From assembly GCA_023398375.1 (NCBI GenBank), contig JAEWSH010000042.1, forward strand, positions 124,001 to 188,000: a DNA stretch of 64,000 bases. Direction: 5' to 3'. This document shows, in pieces, positions 55,669 to 63,307 of the stretch. The DNA comes from Bacillota bacterium (GTDB lineage Bacteria; Bacillota; Clostridia; Lachnospirales; Lachnospiraceae). The notes under the pieces are model-generated. The model was not told the DNA's origin. It did no database searches and saw nothing but the letters and a program-made list of their open reading frames with translations. How positions within the stretch are numbered: position 1 is the stretch's first letter; each line of letters starts with the position of its first letter. The translations under genes were made by a program, and so were the position numbers.

Positions 55669-56080
55669 GTTACCCTCCTGTTAATTTTCCTATAATTTTA
55701 TGTACTATTAATATAATCTGAAGATTAAAAATGAAAAATATTATCAATATCCTCAGAATAACAAGCATATTATACAACAAGTATCTTATGGTGTAAATGA
55801 ATAGCGTACAAAACGAACAATTTAACGCATTTACGCAATTTGAAATTAAAAATTTTCGATATAATATTATATGAAAGAGATGTGTATGAAATACAAAAGT
55901 CTGGCATTCATCTTAGAATTGTATTATGATGTTGATTGATTACTTATGAAGATTCAGTGTTAAAAGCAAGTTTATATTGGTCAATTTGCACATTTGGTGT
56001 TTGGACAAAATTGATGAAGCCGAATTCTATCGTAGCTTGACACTTGAGTCTAATATGAATAAAAGAAGAAGGAAGACGTT
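55669..56080. other. AT-rich intergenic region
   Basis: About 410 nt with no supported gene. A 22-codon frame near 55871 lacks a ribosome site. A TTGACA at 56037-56042 lies close to the next gene, but its best -10 (TAAAAG at 56060) is poor. No riboswitch motif was recognised; in particular I do not see a fluoride (crcB) motif. Confidence 0.4.
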
Positions 56081-56413
56081 ATGGAATTTCAAGAAGTAAA
56101 AATAGAGATATATGTACCAATTAATTATATCATACCTTTAAGAGATGCACTGAATGAGATAGGTGCTTGTAAAATTGGAAATTATGATCATTGTGCATCT
56201 GTAATACAAGTAAGTGGGTATTGGCGTCCGTTGACAGGTGCAGTACCTTTTGAGGGAACGGTCGGTGAGATTTCCCATGGGCAGGAATGTAAAATGGAAA
56301 TCCGTTGTAAAGAAGAGTATATTTCACAAGCCATTCGTGTGATACGCAAGATCCACCCATATGAAGAACCGGTTTTTAATATCATCCCAATTATAAATCA
56401 TTTATATCAATAA
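56081..56413 (+). CDS. NIF3/CutA-like small protein
   Basis: The 110-residue protein has the ferredoxin-like fold pattern of the YqfO/NIF3 insert domain and CutA relatives: VKIEIYVPINYIIPLRDAL, GNYDHCASVIQVSGYWRPL, GTVGEISHGQECKMEIRC and a final HPYEEPVFNIIPI. The HPYEEPV ending is diagnostic. Such stand-alone proteins are thought to bind metals or nucleotides, with no proven reaction. It is 36 nt before the ClC gene and probably co-transcribed with it. Confidence 0.85.
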   Translation: MEFQEVKIEIYVPINYIIPLRDALNEIGACKIGNYDHCASVIQVSGYWRPLTGAVPFEGTVGEISHGQECKMEIRCKEEYISQAIRVIRKIHPYEEPVFNIIPIINHLYQ

Positions 56414-56449
56414 TTACGATGAAAAATGAAAATCTGGAAAGGTCAAAAA

Positions 56450-57709
56450 ATGTGGAATTATATCTATGATAAGTATGAGAGAAGTAAAAAGTATGTCAGA
56501 TCATTAATAAAATGGTTTATATGTTCTGTTATAATCGGAGTTGTCTGTGGTGTCGTTGGACTGTGTTTTTGCTATGCGGTCAAAAAAGCAACGTTGTTTC
56601 AAAACAAGTTTTCATGGCTGTTATATTTTTTGCCGGTTGCAGGTATCATAATCGTTTTCTTATATCATGTATGCGGCAAAAAAAATCCCAAGGGGACTGA
56701 TCTGATCATTGAATCCATTCGTTCTTCTGAAAAAATACCGGCCGTCATGGCTCCGTTGATATTTGTGGGGACAGTATTAACGCATCTGTGCGGCGGGTCT
56801 GCCGGGCGGGAGGGAGCAGCTTTACAGATAGGCGGAAGTATTGGGGCTTTTATTGGAAGAAGACTGCATCTGAATGAAAAAGATAGGAATGTGATTGTTA
56901 TGTGTGGGATGAGTGCAGTATTCAGTGCACTTTTTGGCACCCCTCTGACAGCAGCCATTTTCAGCATGGAAGTTATTAGTGTGGGTATTATATATTATGC
57001 AGCATTTCTTCCCTGTATCATATCCTCGCTGGTGGCATATGCAATTGCAAGATCAGCAGGTTTTTACGGAGAAAAATATACGGTTCCGGTGATGGAAGGC
57101 ATGTCGCTGGATGTAATTCTGAAGGTAGCTGTTATGGCAGCTCTGTGTGCGGTCGTGAGTACTTTATTTGTTGTATGCATGCATAAAACGGCAAACTTAT
57201 ATAAAAGCAAAATAGAAAATCAATACATACGGATCGTTGCGGGAGGCTTGTTGATCATTGTGATAACAACAATGATAGGAACAAGGGATTATAATGGTGC
57301 AGGTATGAGCATTATTGAGCACGCTTTTTATGATCAGGTGAATCCGGAAAGTTTTCTTTTGAAGATCCTCTTTACGGCAGTGACACTAGGTGCTGGATAT
57401 AAGGGCGGCGAGATTGTTCCATCCTTTTTTATTGGGGCCACATTTGGGAATATGATCGGTAAGCTGATCAATATTGATACCGGATTTGGGGCTGCAATAG
57501 GACTGGTGTCAGTTTTCTGCGGAGTCGTGAATTGTCCGATTACAGCAATTATGTTAAGCGTTGAATTATTTGGAAGCAGCAATATTCTTTTATTTGCAAT
57601 TGCCTGCGCGATAAGCTATGTACTTTCGGGGTACTATAGTTTGTACCGCAGTCAGAAAATTGTTTACTCAAAACTAAGGCCCGAATATATAGATGTCCAT
57701 GCCAAATAA
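56450..57709 (+). CDS. ClC-family anion transporter, possibly of the fluoride-exporting branch
   Basis: The 419-residue protein has about ten to twelve hydrophobic helices and the ClC motifs GGSAGREGAALQIGGSIGAF (the gating Glu is present) and GAGYKGGEIVPSFFIGA. The chloride-type GSGIP loop is replaced by KGTDLIIESI, and the Pro of GREGP is Ala. Both changes resemble the CLC-F fluoride/proton antiporters. It lies directly upstream of enolase, the best known fluoride-sensitive enzyme. Fluoride specificity is inference; an ordinary Cl-/H+ exchanger is the alternative. The ATG at 56450 is preceded by GGAAAGG. Confidence 0.85.
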   Translation: MWNYIYDKYERSKKYVRSLIKWFICSVIIGVVCGVVGLCFCYAVKKATLFQNKFSWLLYFLPVAGIIIVFLYHVCGKKNPKGTDLIIESIRSSEKIPAVMAPLIFVGTVLTHLCGGSAGREGAALQIGGSIGAFIGRRLHLNEKDRNVIVMCGMSAVFSALFGTPLTAAIFSMEVISVGIIYYAAFLPCIISSLVAYAIARSAGFYGEKYTVPVMEGMSLDVILKVAVMAALCAVVSTLFVVCMHKTANLYKSKIENQYIRIVAGGLLIIVITTMIGTRDYNGAGMSIIEHAFYDQVNPESFLLKILFTAVTLGAGYKGGEIVPSFFIGATFGNMIGKLINIDTGFGAAIGLVSVFCGVVNCPITAIMLSVELFGSSNILLFAIACAISYVLSGYYSLYRSQKIVYSKLRPEYIDVHAK

Positions 57710-57724
57710 AATAAATATTTTATA

Positions 57725-57753
57725 TTGATTTCTCCATATGAGTATGCTATATT
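57725..57753 (+). promoter_or_regulatory. sigma-A promoter of eno
   Basis: TTGATT (57725-57730), a 17-nt spacer and TATATT (57748-57753). Transcription would start near 57760. Confidence 0.6.
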
Positions 57754-57761
57754 ATGAATAA

Positions 57762-57843
57762 AGTTAGAATAAACTAACTAAAAGAATAAATCATGTGAAA
57801 GCTCCTCAATACGGTTAGGTGTGCATACACTTAATGAGGAGCT
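57762..57843 (+). promoter_or_regulatory. structured 5' leader of eno
   Basis: Two hairpins follow the promoter. AGTTAG (57762-57767) pairs with CTAACT (57774-57779). AGCTCCTCA (57800-57808) pairs with TGAGGAGCT (57835-57843) and encloses a further stem, TTAGGTGT (57815-57822) with ACACTTAA (57827-57834). The leader is about 125 nt and the second hairpin has no T-run, so it is not a terminator. No known riboswitch fits. Confidence 0.5.
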
Positions 57844-57884
57844 ATTCAATAAAATTACAGATTCATATAACAGGAGGTAAATGG

Positions 57885-59180
57885 ATGAAAAATTTAATGA
57901 TCAGTGAAGTAAAAGCAAGAGAAATTATAGATTCAAGAGGTAATCCGACAGTAGAGGCCGAAGTTATTTTATGTGATGGCACAATTGGAATTGGCGCTTC
58001 GCCTAGCGGAGCATCCACAGGAATTTATGAAGCCTTGGAGCTTAGGGATAAAGACGAGAAGCGTTTTGGCGGCAAAGGTGTAAGTAAAGCAGTACATAAC
58101 ATAAATACAACGATCAGGGAACTTTTGATAGGGAAAGACAGTAGTGATATTTATGCAATTGATAAAGCGATGATGGAAGCTGATGGTACAAAAGATAAAT
58201 CTAATTTAGGAGCGAATGCTATATTAGCTGTTTCGATTGCATCATGCGCAGCAGCAGCAAAATCACTGGGAATTCCATTATATCGTTTTCTTGGCGGCGT
58301 AAATGCAAATGTATTGCCGGTTCCGATGATGAATATTTTGAATGGGGGCGCACATGCGGCTAATACAGTGGATACACAGGAATTTATGATTATGCCGGTG
58401 GGAGCAGAAAGCTTTACGGAAGGTTTGAGATGGTGTACTGAAGTTTTCCATGGATTAGCAGGCATTTTAAAAGAAAAGGGGCTTACCACTTCTGTTGGTG
58501 ATGAAGGTGGATTTGCACCGAATTTAGCCAGTGATGAAGAAACGATAGAAGTTATTCTTGAGGCTGTTAAAAAGGCAGGATATACGCCGGGCGAGGATTT
58601 TGTAATTGCAATGGATGCCGCTTCCAGTGAGTGGAAGGGCGAAGGAGTAGGAAACTATCATATGCCGAAGAGTGGATTGAGCTTTACTTCAAGACAGTTA
58701 ATCGATCACTGGAAATCACTTTGTGAGAAATATCCGATCTATTCAATTGAAGATGCGTTGGATGAAGAAGATTGGGAGGGATGGCAGATTCTCACAAAAG
58801 AACTTGGAGATAAAGTGCAGTTAGTGGGAGATGATTTGTTTGTTACCAACACAGAGAGATTAAAGAAGGGAATCGAACTGGGATGCGGTAATTCCATTTT
58901 AATTAAATTGAATCAGATCGGTTCGGTCTCAGAAACATTGGACGCAATCAAGATGGCTCATAAAGCAGGATTCACAGCTATAGTTTCACATCGTTCCGGT
59001 GAAACGGAAGACACAACAATCGCTGATCTGGCAGTTGCACTTAATGCCGGACAGATAAAGACCGGTGCACCAAGCAGAAGTGAACGTGTAGCAAAGTACA
59101 ATCAATTAATCCGCATTGAAGAAGAACTTGGAAGTGCTGCAGTATATAGAAAAAAGGCTGCATTTAATTTACATAGTTAA
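57885..59180 (+). CDS. eno: enolase
   Basis: The 431-residue glycolytic enzyme interconverts 2-phosphoglycerate and phosphoenolpyruvate. Conserved blocks include AREIIDSRGNPTVEAEV, GASPSGASTGIYEALELRD, metal-site MNILNGGAHAANTVD, VGDEGGFAP, SIEDALDEEDWEGW and the signature LIKLNQIGSVSETLDAI, then SHRSGETEDT. The ATG at 57885 follows AGGAGG by 7 nt; an upstream frame start at 57819 adds unconserved residues. It is not grouped with other glycolysis genes here. Confidence 0.97.
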   Translation: MKNLMISEVKAREIIDSRGNPTVEAEVILCDGTIGIGASPSGASTGIYEALELRDKDEKRFGGKGVSKAVHNINTTIRELLIGKDSSDIYAIDKAMMEADGTKDKSNLGANAILAVSIASCAAAAKSLGIPLYRFLGGVNANVLPVPMMNILNGGAHAANTVDTQEFMIMPVGAESFTEGLRWCTEVFHGLAGILKEKGLTTSVGDEGGFAPNLASDEETIEVILEAVKKAGYTPGEDFVIAMDAASSEWKGEGVGNYHMPKSGLSFTSRQLIDHWKSLCEKYPIYSIEDALDEEDWEGWQILTKELGDKVQLVGDDLFVTNTERLKKGIELGCGNSILIKLNQIGSVSETLDAIKMAHKAGFTAIVSHRSGETEDTTIADLAVALNAGQIKTGAPSRSERVAKYNQLIRIEEELGSAAVYRKKAAFNLHS

Positions 59181-59224
59181 TGAGATTGTAGATTTATAAA
59201 AATGAGATTGCGGATATATAAAAA
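59181..59224 (+). repeat. 22-nt tandem repeat after eno
   Basis: Two adjacent copies (59181-59202 and 59203-59224), TGAGATTG...TATAAAAA, agree at 19 of 22 positions. They directly follow the eno stop codon. Confidence 0.7.
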
Positions 59225-59228
59225 GTAA

Positions 59229-59257
59229 TTGACAGATAAAAATAGATAGTTTATTAT
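59229..59257 (+). promoter_or_regulatory. sigma-A promoter of the riboswitch-cation exporter unit
   Basis: TTGACA (59229-59234), a 17-nt spacer and TATTAT (59252-59257). The transcript would start about 30 nt before the riboswitch. Confidence 0.75.
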
Positions 59258-59293
59258 TAAAATAATTACTCTTTGCGCTGCATTTCAATCTAC

Positions 59294-59392
59294 AGTACAA
59301 ACTGAGCAGGCGACGGATGTTATCCGTGGGGCCGGGTTACGTGATGTAACAGCAGGTGATAATGATAAGCATCTGTGGGACAGTAGTTTACT
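59294..59392 (+). ncRNA. NiCo (czcD) riboswitch aptamer
   Basis: The segment has the conserved NiCo riboswitch core in order: ACTGAGCAGGC (59301-59311), a hairpin (ACGGATGTTATCCGT), GGGGCCGGG followed by a GTTAC-GTAAC stem, AGCAGGTGATAATGATAAG, and CATCTGTGGGACAGT (59370-59384). The ends pair (AAACT 59299-59303 with AGTTT 59385-59389). This class binds Co2+ or Ni2+ in a four-way junction and is typically found before czcD-like cation exporters, as here. Its 3' arm is shared with the terminator below, so metal binding should permit read-through. Confidence 0.85.
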
Positions 59393-59414
59393 ATTTGTTC
59401 CACAGGTGCTTTTT
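59369..59414 (+). terminator. riboswitch-controlled terminator
   Basis: Bases 59369-59381 pair with 59397-59409 (13 bp, two G-U) and five T follow. The 5' arm is the last aptamer helix strand, so terminator and metal-bound aptamer exclude each other. Confidence 0.85.
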
Positions 59415-59489
59415 ATAATTAACGGGAACAAATTAGAAATGATTAATTGCGGATGTCATAGGGTTATCTATAGTGAAAGGGGATAACGT

Positions 59490-60440
59490 ATGATAGGACA
59501 AACGAATCAACAAACTACAATGGATAATAACGAAAAAAAAGTTGCGATGAGAGTTTCAACAGTCACGGTTGCGGTCAACCTGATTTTATCCGCATTTAAA
59601 TTACTGGCTGGAATCATTGGCAATTCGGGAGCTATGATTTCTGATGCGGTTCATTCAGCATCAGATGTGTTCAGTACCTTTATTGTTATGATAGGAGTGC
59701 AGCTTGCTGCAAAAGAATCGGATGAGGAACATCCGTATGGACATGAAAGACTGGAGTGTGCCGCATCAATTATATTGGCAATCATTCTTTTAGCGACAGG
59801 AATCGGAATAGGGGTAAGCGGTGTAAATAAGATAATTGCAGGAAATTATGGAGAACTGCAGGTTCCGAAAAATCTTGCACTAATTGCCGCAATTCTATCG
59901 ATTATTATAAAAGAATGGATGTATTGGTATACAAAAATAGCAGCAAAGAAAATAAATTCAGGCGCTTTATTTGCAGATGCATGGCATCATCGTTCAGATG
60001 CATTATCTTCCATAGGAGCATTTATAGGAATACTTGGAGCACAAATAGGTTTTCCTGTTTTAGATCCAATTGCCAGTGTGGTAATATGTCTTTTTGTTGT
60101 TAAAGTCTCAATCGACATTTTTAGGGACTCACTTGATAAAATGATGGATAAAGCTTGTGATTCGAATACAGAAGAAAAGATGAGGGCTATTTTCATGGAA
60201 CAGGAAGGTGTTATAGCGGTTGATAGTTTAAAGACCCGATTGTTTGGTTCAAAGGTATATGTAGATGTCGAAATCGTGGCAGACGGACGAAAATCGCTAA
60301 ATGAAACACATGAAATAGCACAGAGCGTACATGATAAAATAGAGAGGGAATTTAAACAAGTGAAACATTGCATGGTTCATGTGAATCCTGACATAGATGA
60401 AGAAAATTGCCTTAATACAAAAGAAAAAATGAATGGATGA
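59490..60440 (+). CDS. cation diffusion facilitator (CzcD-like Ni/Co exporter)
   Basis: The 316-residue CDF transporter has six membrane helices, the metal-site motifs DAVHSASDV (about 52-60) and DAWHHRSDALSS (about 167-178), the HPYGHERLE loop, and a C-terminal cytoplasmic ferredoxin-like domain (about 215-305) ending HCMVHVNPD. It exports divalent metal ions in exchange for protons. The NiCo riboswitch upstream indicates Co2+/Ni2+ as the signal and probable substrate. AAAGGGG precedes the ATG. A strong terminator follows. Confidence 0.93.
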   Translation: MIGQTNQQTTMDNNEKKVAMRVSTVTVAVNLILSAFKLLAGIIGNSGAMISDAVHSASDVFSTFIVMIGVQLAAKESDEEHPYGHERLECAASIILAIILLATGIGIGVSGVNKIIAGNYGELQVPKNLALIAAILSIIIKEWMYWYTKIAAKKINSGALFADAWHHRSDALSSIGAFIGILGAQIGFPVLDPIASVVICLFVVKVSIDIFRDSLDKMMDKACDSNTEEKMRAIFMEQEGVIAVDSLKTRLFGSKVYVDVEIVADGRKSLNETHEIAQSVHDKIEREFKQVKHCMVHVNPDIDEENCLNTKEKMNG

Positions 60441-60443
60441 ACG

Positions 60444-60470
60444 AAAAGGTCTGCCTGCAGCAGGCCTTTT
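60444..60470 (+). terminator. terminator of the CDF gene
   Basis: An 11-bp stem with one G-U pair (60444-60454 with 60460-60470) and a 5-nt loop, ending in TTTT. Confidence 0.85.
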
Positions 60471-60613
60471 AAGTACTTCTGGAAGAATAGATAGATGATT
60501 ATAAATATACAGCTGTTGAATATTATGAATTTGAATTATTTATAGTAAAGTTATAAAAAGGGATTTTGCAAACTTGAGATGCGCAAAAAAACAGTGCCGA
60601 AAAGAGGAGAATC

Positions 60614-60985
60614 ATGAAGCATGTTGATACAATAGTTTTAGTTGAGGATATTCATATCTCAAGAGCTTTTTATGAGGAAATTATGGGATTAGAGGTAGTA
60701 CAGGACTGGGGAAATATGATTATATTTCATGCCCTGTTTGCCATCCATCAGGCAGATAAGCTTTTACCGGAGAATGAGACGGATAAACTTATCCGAGATG
60801 GAAAACAGGGAAGGCATAATCTGATAATCTATTTTGAAGTCGAGGATATTGAGAAAGAATATGAAAGAATAATAAAGCATGATATTGAAATCATTCATGG
60901 AATTATAGAATTGCCTTGGCAAAAAATATTTCGGATATTGGATCCGGATAAACACATCATAGAAATTGGGGGACCACATAGGTAA
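60614..60985 (+). CDS. VOC-superfamily (glyoxalase/dioxygenase-fold) protein
   Basis: The 123-residue protein shows the paired beta-alpha-beta pattern of the VOC fold: HVDTIVLVEDIHISRAFYEE, IMGLEVVQDWGNM, IIYFEVEDIEKEYE and ILDPDKHIIEIGG. Metal-ligand candidates are H3 and the final Glu. Members include lyases, dioxygenases and antibiotic-binding proteins; no specific activity can be assigned. AGAGGAGA precedes the ATG. Confidence 0.85.
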   Translation: MKHVDTIVLVEDIHISRAFYEEIMGLEVVQDWGNMIIFHALFAIHQADKLLPENETDKLIRDGKQGRHNLIIYFEVEDIEKEYERIIKHDIEIIHGIIELPWQKIFRILDPDKHIIEIGGPHR

Positions 60986-61307
60986 CTTAAGATGTCTTGT
61001 ACGAATGTTATGTTTTAATGCGGAGGTGTATTTATATTTTAGGAATTATGTTTAAATTTGACAGTAAAATCACAGGAGAAATAATGAATCGCTCTCCTGC
61101 TTCCGATGATAATTAATTCGCTTGTATTAGAGATATTAATTTAAGTTGCAGGTCATTTTTTAGATTTGATACAAATGTAGAAATAAATATTTAGATGATG
61201 CTTTTTTTATTTTGACAATACGAGTTTTAGAAGAAAATATTATAGTTATTATTAAAAAAATAAAATGTTTGCCATATATTATAAGATGTGATAATATAAT
61301 TCAGAGC
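60986..61307. other. intergenic region with possible gene remnant
   Basis: About 320 nt, AT-rich. It holds a GGAGGTG site at 61022 with no proper start codon at the right distance, followed by a frame ILGIMFKFDSKITGEIM that stops after 27 codons, and a 7-bp inverted repeat (CAGGAGA 61073-61079, TCTCCTG 61093-61099). These may be the remains of a small gene. A TATAAT lies at 61295-61300. Confidence 0.35.
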
Positions 61308-61343
61308 AAAAGCGCCCATCAGGTAAGATGGGCGCTTTTTTTT
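61308..61343 (+). terminator. strong terminator before the chemoreceptor gene
   Basis: A perfect 13-bp GC-rich stem (61308-61320 with 61327-61339), 6-nt loop and eight T. There is no gene in the 320 nt before it, and a second AT-rich hairpin (61360-61368 with 61379-61387) follows just before the ribosome site of the chemoreceptor, so attenuation of that gene is possible. Confidence 0.85.
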
Positions 61344-61409
61344 AAAACAAAAGAAACAAATCTAACAATTCTCATAATTTGTTAGATGAAACAGGAGGGT
61401 GCTGTAGAA

Positions 61410-63139
61410 ATGGTTGATACAATTTTTTGGAAACTGAAAAATACTAGAATGAAAAAAAGAATGACTGGTTTTGCACTTGCATCTTTTTTCTTTATTCTAA
61501 TGGTGGGAATTGTTGCTTTTATTGCTTTGCAGAAGGTAAAAATTGGAAGTAATACTTATGATGAGATTATACTTAGTAAAGATTTGACGGCAGATATTTT
61601 ACCTCCTCCGGAGTATGTGATTGAGTCATATTTAATGGGAATGGAATATATGCTTGATGACGATGCAGATTCCAGGAAAGTGAAGTTGGAATATATTGAT
61701 GGGCTTAAGGAAGAGTATGTTAAAAGACATGACTTTTGGGTGGAATGCGAGAAACACGGTAAGATAGATGATGAGATCAGTGCTGAATTTTTAAATAATT
61801 CTTATGAGGCTGCGGAAAAATTCTTTGATGTTTTTTATAACAAGATGGTTCCAGCAGTAGAAGAGCAGGATAGTAATAAAATTAACAGTGCATATGAAGA
61901 AATGAGCAAAACTTATATGGAGCATAGAGCCGCTATAGATAAAGTAGTAGAATTGGCAGGTAGCTGGGCCGCAAAGACTGAAGAAAAGGCTGGTATGCAA
62001 AGTAAGATATATTATATCTTAGTGTTATTAATTATGCTCCTGAGCATCCTATTTGGATATATTTATTCAAAACTGATGTCCGCCTCAATCATAAGCGAAG
62101 TTGAAAGTATAAATAATATTATGGAAAAAATCTCCAAGGGAGATTTAAAAATAGTTATTGAGGATTCAGTTAAAACAAAAGATGAATTTGGAGAACTGGC
62201 ATTATGCATCGATGTTACATTGAAGAAGTTAAATAATTATAGTGCATATATTAATGAAATCGCAAGCGTTCTGGAAAAAATAGCCAATGGATGCATGAAA
62301 ATTGAAGTGGAATATGGCTATGAAGGAAATTTGCAAAAGTGAAGGAAGCATTAATTAAAATTACCAATTCCTTACATGATACACTTGCGCAGATTAATAC
62401 ATTGGCAGATAAAGTATTGGATGATTCTGATAATGTAGCAGACCTTTCTGCAAAATTGTCTGAAGGAGCCAGTAATCAGGCAAGTATCATAGAAGAGTTA
62501 GCTGCATCCATAGAACAGATTGATGACTTAGTTAAGGAAAATGCGAAAGGAGCCACGCATGCAAATATAAAAGTAAAAGAAGTCACTCAGGCAATCAAGT
62601 CGGGCAACGAAGAAATGGTACATTTATTGGTAGCTATGTCGGATATTAAGGAGTCGTCCTCGAAAATAAAGGAAATAGCAAATACGATTGCAGGAATCGC
62701 AGATCAAACGAATCTTCTGGCGCTAAATGCTTCTATTGAGGCAGCAAGAGCCGGTGAGCATGGAAAAGGACTTGCAATCGTTGCAAGCGAAGTGGGTGCG
62801 TTGGCACAGCAAAGTGCGGAATCAGCACTGATGACTACGAATCTGATACAAGAAGCAATTGTGACAGTAAATAAAGGTGCAGAACTTGCAGACAATACGG
62901 CCAAAGCCTTAACGAAAGTGGTAGAAGGTGCTAAAGAGATTACAACGATAATGGATGAAATAGAAAATGGTTCTAGGACACAGAGTCAGGCGATAAGCCA
63001 GATGGCAGAAGGTGTTGAAGAAATAGCCCGAGTTGTTGATATCAATGTTTTATCAGCATCAATCAGCGCCGATGCAAGCAGAAATTTACAGGCTGAAGCG
63101 AATGCATTAAGAAAATTAGTAGACAAATTTGAACTTTAG
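61410..63139 (+). pseudogene. methyl-accepting chemotaxis protein with a one-base frameshift
   Basis: Two frames together make one chemoreceptor. The first (61410-62342) has a membrane helix (about 22-44), a four-helix-type sensor region, a second helix (about 198-220) and HAMP. It ends GYEGNLQK-stop. The second continues at once with VKEALIKITNSL and the complete signalling domain, including the hairpin tip IAGIADQTNLLALNASIEAA. Adding one T to the T-run at 62330-62332 gives the family sequence G-N-F-A-K-V-K-E-A. So a single base is missing, or there is a sequencing error or programmed shift. AGGAGGG precedes the ATG at 61410. Confidence 0.88.
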
Positions 63140-63307
63140 AACCGGAAATATTCAGGAACATTTTTGCTGTATGCGTTTTTGTTGTTTTAGGAATAAAAGG
63201 ACATGTTTTATAAAAATAGAAGATAATTCATAAATCTAATTATTTTCATAGAAATAAAGAGCAATATTACTCCTTCTTCATATTATAGTTAGAAGGAGGT
63301 GTTTATT

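Noticed and set aside
55871..55940. 22-codon frame starting MKEMCMKYKS
   Set aside because: No ribosome-binding site and nothing recognisable; probably chance in AT-rich DNA.
55669..56080. Fluoride riboswitch upstream of the NIF3-like/ClC genes
   Set aside because: The conserved crcB-motif blocks were not found in the spacer.
63279..63287. CATATTATA as a sporulation sigma-factor -10 box for the collagen-like gene
   Set aside because: The start of transcription would fall inside the ribosome-binding site, and no matching -35 element was found.
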